Positions 7,886 through 15,119 are shown, numbered from the stretch's first letter. The stretch: 15,875 nucleotides of DNA from an uncultured Oscillibacter sp. (GCA_910587875.1 CAJUOD010000065.1:1-15875), one strand, 5' to 3'. Notes: generated from the letters alone by a model not told the origin. Numbers and translations are program-made.

Positions 7886-8788
7886 TTACAAAATTAGATT
7901 TACCAGCCACCCCGACAGCAGAGCGAACAGGATGACAAACAGCAGATACAGGGCGAATCGCCGCACTCCCAGCACGATTTTCACCGCCCCCAGATTCGTG
8001 ATTTTCGTGGCAGGGCCGGTAATCATGAATGCCGCCGCGCTGCCCATGCTCATGCCGTCCGACAGCCACGCCTGAAGCAGCGGAATGGTCCCGCCGCCGC
8101 AGGCGTAGAGAGGGACGCCGATGGTTGCCGCCATCAAGATTCCGAAGCCCTGGTTTTCCCCAAAGAGACCGGCCACCAGCTCAGAGGGCACATACCGCTG
8201 GAACAGGGCGGACAGGGCCACGCCCAGCAGGAACATGGGCCCTGTGGCGTTTAGGTTTCTGCCCAGGTTTTTTAGAAAGCGTACAAGGATATCCGGGTCC
8301 GTGTCCCGGCTTGCGGGAACGGAAAAACCGGCGAAATTGAAAAAGCCCTTTTCCCGGTAAAAGACCCGAATCAACAGGCCCGCCGCCGTGCCGCACAGGA
8401 AGCTGGACAGGATACGGATGACCAGCGCCGTCCGGCCCAGGGCCATACTGTATAGAATGAGCTGGGGGTTGAGCAGGATGGAACTCATCATAAACGCTGC
8501 CAGCCAGTCGTCCTCCATGCCGCTTTCAGAGAAAGACGCGGCAAGGGGAATGGTGCCGTACATGCAAAGCGGCGAGGCGATCCCCAGAGCGCTGGCGGCG
8601 GCGATTCCCAACACTCCCAGCCGCTTTCCGCTCATGGAGCGAAAAAGGCCATGAATACGGTCTTTCAGGAAAACGGAGACGGCGGAGCCCAGGGCCATTC
8701 CCAACACCCAATAGCCAAAAATCTGTTCCAACTGAAGGCTGAAATAGTACCAGAGGTAAATTCCTTCCCGGCGCAAAATATCGAACAT
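7886..8788 (-). CDS. YraQ/ArsP-type permease (UPF0718 family)
   Basis: This 300-residue integral membrane protein has about eight hydrophobic segments in two related halves. The first half carries SPLCMYGTIPLA (near residue 72), the second GVPLYACGGGTIPLL (near 225) and ITGPATKITNLGA, which are the duplicated core motifs of PF03773 permeases. Members export organoarsenicals or are linked to metal efflux, but many have no known substrate. A GTG two codons upstream is also in frame, but the AAGAGG site overlaps it and sits 5 bases before the ATG at 8788, so the ATG is preferred. The gene follows the 8824-8859 terminator without a clear promoter of its own, so it may depend on read-through. Its substrate here is unknown. 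Confidence 0.87.
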   Translation of the reverse strand: MFDILRREGIYLWYYFSLQLEQIFGYWVLGMALGSAVSVFLKDRIHGLFRSMSGKRLGVLGIAAASALGIASPLCMYGTIPLAASFSESGMEDDWLAAFMMSSILLNPQLILYSMALGRTALVIRILSSFLCGTAAGLLIRVFYREKGFFNFAGFSVPASRDTDPDILVRFLKNLGRNLNATGPMFLLGVALSALFQRYVPSELVAGLFGENQGFGILMAATIGVPLYACGGGTIPLLQAWLSDGMSMGSAAAFMITGPATKITNLGAVKIVLGVRRFALYLLFVILFALLSGWLVNLIL

Positions 8789-8823
8789 AAGCACCTCTTA
8801 TCCAATGGCTAAGAAGATTCATT

Positions 8824-8859
8824 CAAAAGAAAGCCCTGCCCCATGGAGGACAGGGCTTT
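8824..8859 (-). terminator. Intrinsic terminator after the SLH-flavodoxin gene
   Basis: On the minus strand AAAGCCCTG pairs with CAGGGCTTT around a 12-base loop (plus-strand arms 8830-8838 and 8851-8859) and is followed by CTTTTG. It begins 7 bases past the stop codon at 8866. The permease starts only about 40 bases further on, so termination is probably partial or a promoter is hidden in the short gap. Confidence 0.75.
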
Positions 8860-8865
8860 TCAAGT

Positions 8866-10011
8866 TTACGCCGCAGGTGTCAGCGTCAAGCCCAAGCCAT
8901 TCACCCAAGCCTCCACGGTGGAGCGGGAGGCGCCGCCGCCGAACCGCTGGCCGTCCATCCATGTGGCAGAACTGGCGAGAGAGTGGAGGTTCGTGGCACT
9001 GGAGCCGATGCCGCTGCTGCCGGAGGTGCAGAAGGGCACGATGGTTTTTCCGCTCAGGTCATAGCTCTCCAGGAAGGTGCTGATAATCTTCGGAGCCTGG
9101 CCCCACCAGATGGGGTAGCCCAGGAAAATCACATCGTACTGCTCCATGTCCTCCGCTCCGCCGGAGATAGCGGGCCGGGCGCTGGCGTCGTTCTGCTCCC
9201 GGTTCGCCCGGCAGTCGGAGTTGTAGTCCAGGTCGGCGGCGGTGTAGGGCGTCTCCGGCGTGATTTCATAGAGGTCGGCGCTCAGAATGTCTTTCAGGTG
9301 ATTTGCCACGTTTTCCGTATTGTTGGTGGCGGAGAAATAGGCAACCAGGACCTTGCCGTCCCCGGCGGCCTCCGGTTCGGGAGCGGGCGTTTCGCCGTCC
9401 TTAGGAAGGTTCATATACTGGTACAGGGCTGAGGCAATCTCCACTCGGGAGGCGCTGGCCTGGGGATCGAAGCGGCCGTCGCTACGGGCGGCAATCACAT
9501 GGTTGGACCGGGACCAGTCCACGGCGATTCGGGCATAGGCCGAGATGGCATCTTCGTCGGCGTAGTCCTCCCCGGAGGCGTCGGGACTGCCCGCCCAGCG
9601 CCAGAGGATGGCGGCCACCTGCTGGCGGGTCACGGGGTCGCCTACGCCAAAGCGCCCGTCGCTGTAGCCGTTGATGAGGCCGCTGTCCGCCGCCCAGCTT
9701 GCGGCGCCCACATAGTAGGCCGTGGGCGCCACGTCGGAGAACCGGGCGGTGCCGGAGGCGGCGGGAGAGCCCGCCGCGCGGTAGAAAATGGCGGCGAGCT
9801 GGGCCCGGGTCACGTTGTCGCTGACTCCGAAGCGCCCGTCATTGTACCCGTTGATATAGCCTTGTTCCGCCGCCCAGTCGACGGCTTCGGCATAGGGCGC
9901 GCCGCCGGTCACGTCGGAAAACCGGGAATCGGCGGCAAAGGCCGGGACGGCCAGGGAAAGCGCCAGCGCCAGTATCAGGACCAGCGCGGCAAGTTTTTGG
10001 AAGCGTTTCAT
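8866..10011 (-). CDS. Secreted protein with three SLH domains and a flavodoxin domain
   Basis: This 381-residue protein begins with a Sec signal peptide ending in AFA-AD (residues 1-27). Three SLH domains follow (about 30-85, 90-145, 148-202), each with the FSDV..YYxxA..W and GYxDGRFG..D.VTRxQ pattern. A proline/glutamate-rich linker leads to a flavodoxin domain (220-381) with the FMN phosphate loop SATNNTEN at 227-234 and GYPIWWG at 298-304. Flavodoxins normally carry electrons in the cytoplasm through FMN; SLH domains would fix this one to the cell wall. An upstream in-frame ATG at 10086 would add 25 residues before the signal peptide and is rejected; AAGGAG precedes the chosen ATG. It follows the previous gene after 28 bases and is followed by a terminator. 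How FMN or electrons reach it is unknown. Confidence 0.9.
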   Translation of the reverse strand: MKRFQKLAALVLILALALSLAVPAFAADSRFSDVTGGAPYAEAVDWAAEQGYINGYNDGRFGVSDNVTRAQLAAIFYRAAGSPAASGTARFSDVAPTAYYVGAASWAADSGLINGYSDGRFGVGDPVTRQQVAAILWRWAGSPDASGEDYADEDAISAYARIAVDWSRSNHVIAARSDGRFDPQASASRVEIASALYQYMNLPKDGETPAPEPEAAGDGKVLVAYFSATNNTENVANHLKDILSADLYEITPETPYTAADLDYNSDCRANREQNDASARPAISGGAEDMEQYDVIFLGYPIWWGQAPKIISTFLESYDLSGKTIVPFCTSGSSGIGSSATNLHSLASSATWMDGQRFGGGASRSTVEAWVNGLGLTLTPAA

Positions 10012-10039
10012 ATACGTTGTCTCCTTTTTATGTCTGGTT

Positions 10040-12130
10040 TTACTTGGCCAGATTGTCCAGCCATGTCTGAATTTCAGTCCGGTCATAGGAGGAATAGGTG
10101 ACCTCCAGGCCTTCTTTAATCACACTGTCAGGGGCCAGCTTTGCGATGGCGCTGATGGTCTGCCCAAAGCGCCCGCCGCCCATGGAGCAGAAGGGCACGA
10201 TGGTCTTGCCGCTGAAATCCTCGCGGGTCAGAAGTGTGCGCACAGACGCGGGAATGGAGGACCACCAGTTGCAGTAGCCCAGGAGGATGGTGTCGTATTG
10301 GTCAATGTCGGGATATTCCCTCAGCTCCGGCACAGCCTCCGCCCGCAGCTCGTTCAGCGCCTCGCCGTACAGCACCGGGCCGTTGCTGCTGGAGGCATAG
10401 GGAACAGCGCGCTCCAGGCGGAAGATGTCCGCGCCGCTGATCTCATGGATGAGATTTGCCAAGCCCTCGGTATTTCCGGTTTGAGAGAAGTAGACAATCA
10501 GGGTTTTGCCGCTATTCGGCCGGGCCTTGGCACTGTAACTGCTCCGGACCTGTCCGGTGGAGCTTTCCGCGTTTCGCACCGGACGCACACCAATGCTGTA
10601 AAGGGGAACGTCCGCAGGCTGAGCGCCCCGGTAGGCGGAGCGGATATGCTTGGGATGGTCGTTCCAGCCGCCGCCCCGGACAACCTTGGCGTTTCCGCCC
10701 TCCGGGCCAGTGGGATTTGTGACTGCCTGGGCGCTGTACCCGCCGTACCAGTCCCATACCCACTCGGCGGCATTGCCGTGCATGTTATAGAGGCCAAAGG
10801 GATTCGCCGGGTACTGATTGACCGCCACGGTTTTCCGCAGGTAACTGTCCGGCCCGTTTACCCAGTTTCCGCTGGCGTCGTTGTTGTAGCCATAGGCGTT
10901 GTAGCAGTTGGCGTCACGGTTTTGCACATAATCTCCAAAGCTGAAGGGGGTGGAGGACCCGGCACGGGCGGCGTATTCCCACTCCGCTTCGGTGGGCAGA
11001 CGGTAGCCGTTGGCCGCTTTGTTCCAGGTGACCGTCGTTCCGGAGATGGTGTAGCAGGGTGTCAGGCCCTTGGCTTCACTGAGCTTGTTGCAGTATTGGA
11101 TGGCGTCATACCAGGTGATATTGGTCACAGGCAGACCGTCTCCTTTGGTTTCGCTGGGGTTGATTCCCATGACCGCCTGATACTCCCGCTGAGAAACCTC
11201 TGTCTTCGACATGTAGAAGCCGCTCACGGTTACGCTGTGCTGGATTTCATCAGAGCTGCGCTCCGGTTCACCGGCGGGGCTTCCCATTTGAAAGGTACCG
11301 CCGGGAATCAAGGCAAAGTCGTCCTTTCCTTCCGCCGGAAGTGTGTTGGGGGACGAAGCCGCCTCCCGGCTTCGGTCATAGCTCATCAGCGCGGCGGCAA
11401 CCTGGGCGCGGGTGGCGCTGCTCTTGGGCGCAAAGGCGTTCCCGGAGACTGGGGCCACAATCCCAGTGGCTTCGGCCCAGGCAATCGCAGTATCCACCCA
11501 GGACTGCACCTCACCGGCGGAGGCTCCGCCGCTGAACCGTTGCCCCTCCAACCAAGTTGCATCCTCTGTCAGCTCCTGAAGCATCGTAGCGCTGGACCCC
11601 ATCGGGCTGCTGGCGGAGGTGCAGAACGGGACGATGGTTTTTCCGCTCAGGTCATAGCTCTCCAGGAACGTGCTGACGATTCTGGGGGCCTCGCCCCACC
11701 AGATGGGATAGCCCAGGAAGATGACGTCGTACTGTTCCATGCTGTCCACGCTGCCGGAGATCGCGGGCCGGGCATCTGGGTCGTTCATCTCCAGGCTGGA
11801 CCGGCTGGAGGAATCGTTGTAGTTCAGGTCATCGGAGGTATAGGGCTGCTCCGGGACGATTTCATAGAGGCCGGCGTCCAGAATCTCATACAGGTGATCT
11901 GCGATATTTTCCGTGTTGTTGGTGGCGGAGAAATAGGCAATCAGGATTTTGGAGTCTCTGCTGTCCGATTCCGAGTGTTCCCCGCCTTCCGCAGGTACGG
12001 AGTTGTCCGGCTGGCTGGGCGAAGACGCTTCCGGTGCGGGCGCGGCGTTATTCTGCCCCTGGGCCGGGCCGCAGGCAGTGAGGCTAAGCAGCAGGACCAG
12101 CGCCACGAGGAGGAACGATGGTTTCTTCAT
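10040..12130 (-). CDS. Lipoprotein with flavodoxin, SLH-like, SUMF1 and second flavodoxin domain
   Basis: This 696-residue protein has a lipoprotein signal (SLTAC, C20) and a low-complexity Ala/Pro/Ser linker. A first flavodoxin domain (61-214) has SATNNTEN and GYPIWWG. Residues 212-253 resemble a single SLH repeat (AIAWAEATGIV, ATRAQVAAAL). Residues 270-520 form a SUMF1/formylglycine-generating-enzyme fold, with IPGGTFQMGS, YRLPTEAEWEYAARAG, GNAAEWVWDWY and VVRGGGWND. The cysteine pair that catalyses oxidation in true FGE is absent from the 482-500 segment, so a sulfatase-activating role is unlikely. A second, more distant flavodoxin domain (542-696) has SQTGNTEG and GYCNWWSS. The start overlaps the ribosome-binding region at the end of the preceding flavodoxin gene, 11 bases away. 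Membrane-anchored extracytoplasmic location is well supported; the activity is unknown. Confidence 0.9.
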   Translation of the reverse strand: MKKPSFLLVALVLLLSLTACGPAQGQNNAAPAPEASSPSQPDNSVPAEGGEHSESDSRDSKILIAYFSATNNTENIADHLYEILDAGLYEIVPEQPYTSDDLNYNDSSSRSSLEMNDPDARPAISGSVDSMEQYDVIFLGYPIWWGEAPRIVSTFLESYDLSGKTIVPFCTSASSPMGSSATMLQELTEDATWLEGQRFSGGASAGEVQSWVDTAIAWAEATGIVAPVSGNAFAPKSSATRAQVAAALMSYDRSREAASSPNTLPAEGKDDFALIPGGTFQMGSPAGEPERSSDEIQHSVTVSGFYMSKTEVSQREYQAVMGINPSETKGDGLPVTNITWYDAIQYCNKLSEAKGLTPCYTISGTTVTWNKAANGYRLPTEAEWEYAARAGSSTPFSFGDYVQNRDANCYNAYGYNNDASGNWVNGPDSYLRKTVAVNQYPANPFGLYNMHGNAAEWVWDWYGGYSAQAVTNPTGPEGGNAKVVRGGGWNDHPKHIRSAYRGAQPADVPLYSIGVRPVRNAESSTGQVRSSYSAKARPNSGKTLIVYFSQTGNTEGLANLIHEISGADIFRLERAVPYASSSNGPVLYGEALNELRAEAVPELREYPDIDQYDTILLGYCNWWSSIPASVRTLLTREDFSGKTIVPFCSMGGGRFGQTISAIAKLAPDSVIKEGLEVTYSSYDRTEIQTWLDNLAK

Positions 12131-12141
12131 CCTGCATCACC

Positions 12142-12621
12142 TCAAATCTTTAGGCTGCTGACCCAGGCGGCAAGGGACTCCCTGGACTGCCGCCCATTCA
12201 GCAGTTTCCCTTCCCGAATGACCGCGCCGGGGGCGCTGGGCTTCAGGTCCGCAGCGGTCCGGCCCAGGCCGCTGCCGCCGGAGGTGGCGAACAGGACGAT
12301 GGTCTTTCCGGTGAAATCGTAGCTCTCCAGGAAGGTATTGACGATGGTGGGAGCCGTGTACCACCAGATGGGGAAGCCCAGGAAAATCACGTCGCAGTTC
12401 TCCACATGGGCGTCCTGATCGGCCAGGGGCGGGCGGAAAGATTTGTCGTTCATCTCCACGCTGCTGCGGGACTTTTTGTTCATCCAGTCCAGGTCGGCGG
12501 GGCTGTAGGGGACCTGGGGCTTGATCTCGTAGAGATCGGCGTCCGCCGCCTCCGCAAGGGTCCTGGCCACGGCGGCGGTGGTGCCGCTGGCGGAAAAATA
12601 CGCTACTAATTTCTTGCTCAT
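12142..12621 (-). CDS. Cytosolic flavodoxin
   Basis: This 159-residue single-domain flavodoxin has no signal peptide, so it should carry FMN in the cytoplasm. The FMN phosphate loop is SASGTTAAVA at residues 10-19, and GFPIWWYTAP near 82-91 and the TIVLFATSGGSG segment form the isoalloxazine-binding side. Its middle part (PYSPADLDW, NDKSFRP) is clearly related to the flavodoxin domains of the two exported proteins downstream. AGGAGG precedes the ATG. The gene lies 16 bases after the aldo/keto reductase gene, so the two are certainly in one transcript. Flavodoxin next to aldo/keto reductase under a MerR regulator is a common stress-response arrangement in Firmicutes; its electron donor and acceptor are not known. 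Confidence 0.92.
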   Translation of the reverse strand: MSKKLVAYFSASGTTAAVARTLAEAADADLYEIKPQVPYSPADLDWMNKKSRSSVEMNDKSFRPPLADQDAHVENCDVIFLGFPIWWYTAPTIVNTFLESYDFTGKTIVLFATSGGSGLGRTAADLKPSAPGAVIREGKLLNGRQSRESLAAWVSSLKI

Positions 12622-12637
12622 GGTAAGTTCCTCCTAA

Positions 12638-13678
12638 CTAATTGATTTCCTGATTGCCGGTAGACCAGACGTGGGCCTGCTTCGCGGCGGAGGCCGTGTT
12701 CTGGGCCATCACGCCCACCAGAGCGTGGGGCACATAGGGCTCTTCCAGATAGGCCAGTTCCTCCGCCGTCAGTTCCAAATCTACGGCCTTGGCCGCCCCC
12801 TCAATATGGTGGAGCTTGGTCGCCCCCGCTACCGGGGCTGTCACGCGGGTCAGCAGCCACGCCAGGGAGATTTCCGTCATGGACACGCCCCGCCGGTCCG
12901 CCAGTTCCGTCACCCGGCGGATGATCTCGCCGTCCTGTTCTGCTGCGGCGTCGTATTTCAGCCTGGCATAGCTGTCCTCCTCCAGCCGCTTGGAGGTCTC
13001 GCCGGGGCGCTTGGACAGCCGCCCGCCGGCCAGAGAGCTGTACGGCGTCATGGCGATGTTGTCCTCGGCGCAGAGTTTCGCCATCTCCCGCTCCTCCTCC
13101 CGGAAGATCAGGTTGTAATGTCCCTGGACGGACACGAATTTGGCAAAGCCCTCTTTTTCCGCCAGGGCGTTGGCCTTGGCAAGCTGCCAGGCGAAGCAGT
13201 TGGAGACGCCGATATACCGGGCCTTGCCCGCTTTGACCATCCGATTCAGCCCATCCATGATGTCATAGAGAGGCGTCTGATAGTCCCACATGTGGTAGAT
13301 ATAGAGGTCCACATAGTCCATGCCCAGGTTTTTCAGGCTGGTATTCAGCATCCGTTCAATGTGCCGCTGGCCGGTGATTCCCGCTGTGATCTCGTCCTCC
13401 GTCCGGGGAAGAAACTTTGTGGCAACCACCACATCCTCCCGTCTGGCAAAATCCCGGAGGGCCCGGCCCAGGTACTGCTCGCTGGTGCCGCTCTGGTAGG
13501 CGATGGCGGTGTCGAAGAAGTTCACGCCCAGCTCCAGCGCCCGTTTGATAATCTCACGGGAATGGGCCTCGTCCACGGTCCAGGAGTGCTGGCCATTGGC
13601 CGCGTCGCCAAAGCCCATGCAGCCCAGGCAGATACGAGAGACAGATAAGTCGGAATCGCCTAATGTTGTGTAACGCAT
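12638..13678 (-). CDS. Aldo/keto reductase
   Basis: This 346-residue NAD(P)H-dependent oxidoreductase reduces aldehydes or ketones in the cytoplasm. The catalytic tetrad is visible as D56, Y61, K88 and H129 (DTAIAYQSG, ATKFLP, YIYHMWD). RYIGVSNC at 154-161 and the region around AGATKLHHIE at 284-293 supply barrel and cofactor-binding segments. It resembles YajO/YhdN-type reductases and is somewhat longer than average. GGAG lies 7 bases before the ATG. It is the first gene behind a MerR-type promoter, followed after 16 bases by flavodoxin. Detoxification of reactive carbonyls is the likely role, inferred from family and promoter type. Confidence 0.93.
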   Translation of the reverse strand: MRYTTLGDSDLSVSRICLGCMGFGDAANGQHSWTVDEAHSREIIKRALELGVNFFDTAIAYQSGTSEQYLGRALRDFARREDVVVATKFLPRTEDEITAGITGQRHIERMLNTSLKNLGMDYVDLYIYHMWDYQTPLYDIMDGLNRMVKAGKARYIGVSNCFAWQLAKANALAEKEGFAKFVSVQGHYNLIFREEEREMAKLCAEDNIAMTPYSSLAGGRLSKRPGETSKRLEEDSYARLKYDAAAEQDGEIIRRVTELADRRGVSMTEISLAWLLTRVTAPVAGATKLHHIEGAAKAVDLELTAEELAYLEEPYVPHALVGVMAQNTASAAKQAHVWSTGNQEIN

Positions 13679-13714
13679 ATCACATCTCCAATTGTTGAAT
13701 TAAGGGGACAATTT

Positions 13715-13745
13715 ATCCTACATCTTGAAGTAAACTTCAAGTCAA
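13715..13745 (-). promoter_or_regulatory. MerR-type promoter of the aldo/keto reductase operon
   Basis: On the minus strand TTGACT (plus coordinates 13740-13745) and TAGGAT (13715-13720) are separated by 19 bases. This over-long spacer is the hallmark of promoters that MerR-family activators untwist. The -35 box overlaps the TGA stop codon of the merR-like gene (13742-13744). The predicted leader to the aldo/keto reductase ATG is about 30 bases. Confidence 0.75.
13724..13741 (-). promoter_or_regulatory. Palindromic MerR-family operator
   Basis: CTTGAAG-TAAA-CTTCAAG is a perfect 7-4-7 inverted repeat centred in the 19-base spacer between the -35 and -10 boxes, where MerR-family dimers bind. 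The CTTgaAG half-sites resemble those of regulators placed next to aldo/keto reductases. The adjacent MerR-like gene is the obvious binding partner; this is inferred, not shown. Confidence 0.75.
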
Positions 13746-14107
13746 GAACTTTTTTCGGAGTCTGATTGTTTCCGAATTTGGTGGCGAAGATAGTCCAGGC
13801 GATCCAGCCGCCGCTCTTGGAAGTGAATCTCATCCAGCGTTTTGTCACGCTGCTGTTTCAAGATCCGCATCCGCTCCGCCAGGGTGGAGTCCCCCTGAAG
13901 CCAGAGGCGCATATACGAGGCGATTTCATTATGCTCAAAGCCGATATCGTGCAGCGTCATGATCATGCTCAGCCGCTCAATATCCTCATCATCATACTGC
14001 CAAGCGCCCATGACCGTTTTGACCGTATCGCACAGTCCCCAGCTCTCATATTCCCGCAGAATTGAGACGGGAATGTTGTACTGTTCGCTGGCCTCGGTGA
14101 TCGTCAT
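13742..14107 (-). CDS. MerR-family transcriptional regulator
   Basis: This 121-residue DNA-binding protein has a MerR-type winged helix at the N-terminus (TITEASEQYNIPVSILREYESWGL, then WQYDDEDIERLSMI) and a long charged C-terminal helix (about 75-115) for dimerisation. It has one cysteine, C26, and no metal-binding loop, which suggests an electrophile or non-metal signal as in NmlR/AdhR-like proteins. An upstream in-frame GTG at 14143 would put the start inside the terminator hairpin of the preceding LysR gene, so the ATG at 14107 is preferred even though its AAAGGG site is only two bases away. It probably controls the promoter at its own 3' end. Its own promoter is not obvious. Confidence 0.88.
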   Translation of the reverse strand: MTITEASEQYNIPVSILREYESWGLCDTVKTVMGAWQYDDEDIERLSMIMTLHDIGFEHNEIASYMRLWLQGDSTLAERMRILKQQRDKTLDEIHFQERRLDRLDYLRHQIRKQSDSEKSS

Positions 14108-14126
14108 ATCCCTTTGACACCCCCAA

Positions 14127-14168
14127 AGAAAAACTGCAGGCACCCTTATTTCCGGATGCCTACAGTTT
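14127..14168 (-). terminator. Terminator after the LysR gene, close to the merR start
   Basis: AAACTG-C-AGGCA (14131-14142) pairs with TGCCT-A-CAGTTT (14157-14168), an 11-pair stem with one C/A mismatch and a 14-base loop. On the minus strand the stem is followed by a T-run (CAGTTTTTCTTT). It lies about 30 bases past the LysR stop codon and ends about 20 bases before the merR-like ATG. Confidence 0.7.
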
Positions 14169-14196
14169 AATCCTCGAAATCCAAAATGTCCAATGC

Positions 14197-15087
14197 CTAT
14201 ATTTTATCATTAGAAATACGATTTTTGTATTTCTTGGCAAACTCTATAAACGCGCCGACGGACGGCGAGGACGGCTGATGTTCTTTCCAAGCCAGAACGG
14301 AGCTGAGTTCCAGCTTGGGCCGCATGGGAACGAACACAAGATCGTCATAATGACAGTTCAGTCTGAGGCACATCACCGGGACTCCGCTCTTTCGGGCAAT
14401 CATCGCCGCGTTATAGAGCAGATTATAGGTCCCACTGATCTGCGAGTGCTCCATGCGGCCCCCCATCCAGCTGACCAGCTCCCTGAAAATGGGAGAATCC
14501 ATGGTGGTAATCATGGACTGGCCGGACAGGTCCTCCGGATGGACGGCTTCCAGGCGGGAGAGCGGAGAGGAGCGGTGAATCAGGATTCCCCATTCCTCCC
14601 TCTGCCGCATTCGGACGAACTCGTACCTGCTGATGTCCACCGGCTCTACCAGAAGACCCAGGTCCAGGATTCCCTGCTCGATTTTTTCCTTTGTGTCGTC
14701 GTTATACCCGCTGTGCAGGTGGAATTTAACCAGAGGGTGCCGGCGCTGAAACGCCGATATTATATCAGAGAGCTCCTCTACGCTCAGCAGTTCTCCGCAG
14801 CCGATGGATACCCTGCCGGACAGCTCCTCCGTTGAGGGAGAGAGCTCCTCCTTCGCCTTCTCCGCCAGGGCGATCAGCTCCTGGGCCCTGCGCCGGAACA
14901 GGAGGCCCTCCGCCGTGAGGTAAATGCTGTGCTTGCCGCGCTGAAACAGCTTGACGCCCAGTTCTCCCTCCAGCTGCTGGAGCTGGCGGGAGAGCGTGGG
15001 CTGGGTGATGTGCAGCAGCTCCGCCGCCCGGGTGATGTTCTCCTCTCGGGCCGCCATTAAAAAGTAATGCAATACCCGCAGTTCCAT
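14197..15087 (-). CDS. LysR-family transcriptional regulator
   Basis: This 296-residue regulator has the LysR winged helix at the N-terminus (LHYFLMAAREENITRAAELL, ITQPTLSRQLQQLEGELGVKLF) and a periplasmic-binding-like effector domain from about residue 90 (VSIGCGELLSVEEL to the end). The length is standard. A further 38 in-frame codons upstream are rejected because AGGAGG lies just before the ATG at 15087 and the extra residues do not resemble the family. It follows a glycoside hydrolase gene by 85 bases and has its own terminator. LysR genes often neighbour aldo/keto reductase/flavodoxin sets, so control of the cluster to its left is possible, but no target site was identified. Confidence 0.92.
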   Translation of the reverse strand: MELRVLHYFLMAAREENITRAAELLHITQPTLSRQLQQLEGELGVKLFQRGKHSIYLTAEGLLFRRRAQELIALAEKAKEELSPSTEELSGRVSIGCGELLSVEELSDIISAFQRRHPLVKFHLHSGYNDDTKEKIEQGILDLGLLVEPVDISRYEFVRMRQREEWGILIHRSSPLSRLEAVHPEDLSGQSMITTMDSPIFRELVSWMGGRMEHSQISGTYNLLYNAAMIARKSGVPVMCLRLNCHYDDLVFVPMRPKLELSSVLAWKEHQPSSPSVGAFIEFAKKYKNRISNDKI

Positions 15088-15119
15088 GTTTGCCGCCTCC
15101 TGAAAGGATAGAACAGCGC

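Noticed and set aside
8786..8794. GTG at 8794 as the permease start
   Set aside because: The GTG overlaps the AAGAGG ribosome-binding site, while the ATG at 8788 is properly spaced.
10298..12322. Long plus-strand open frame of 674 codons opposite the two-flavodoxin lipoprotein gene
   Set aside because: It is antisense to a gene with clear domains, has no recognisable motif and reflects the high GC third-position bias.
14108..14143. Upstream GTG start for the MerR-like protein
   Set aside because: It would lie in the loop of the LysR terminator and add 12 residues outside the MerR fold.
14213..14233. Inverted repeat GAAATAC-N7-GTATTTC at the 3' end of the LysR gene
   Set aside because: It is AT-rich, lies mostly inside the coding sequence and has no T-run in the right place; the better terminator is at 14127-14168.
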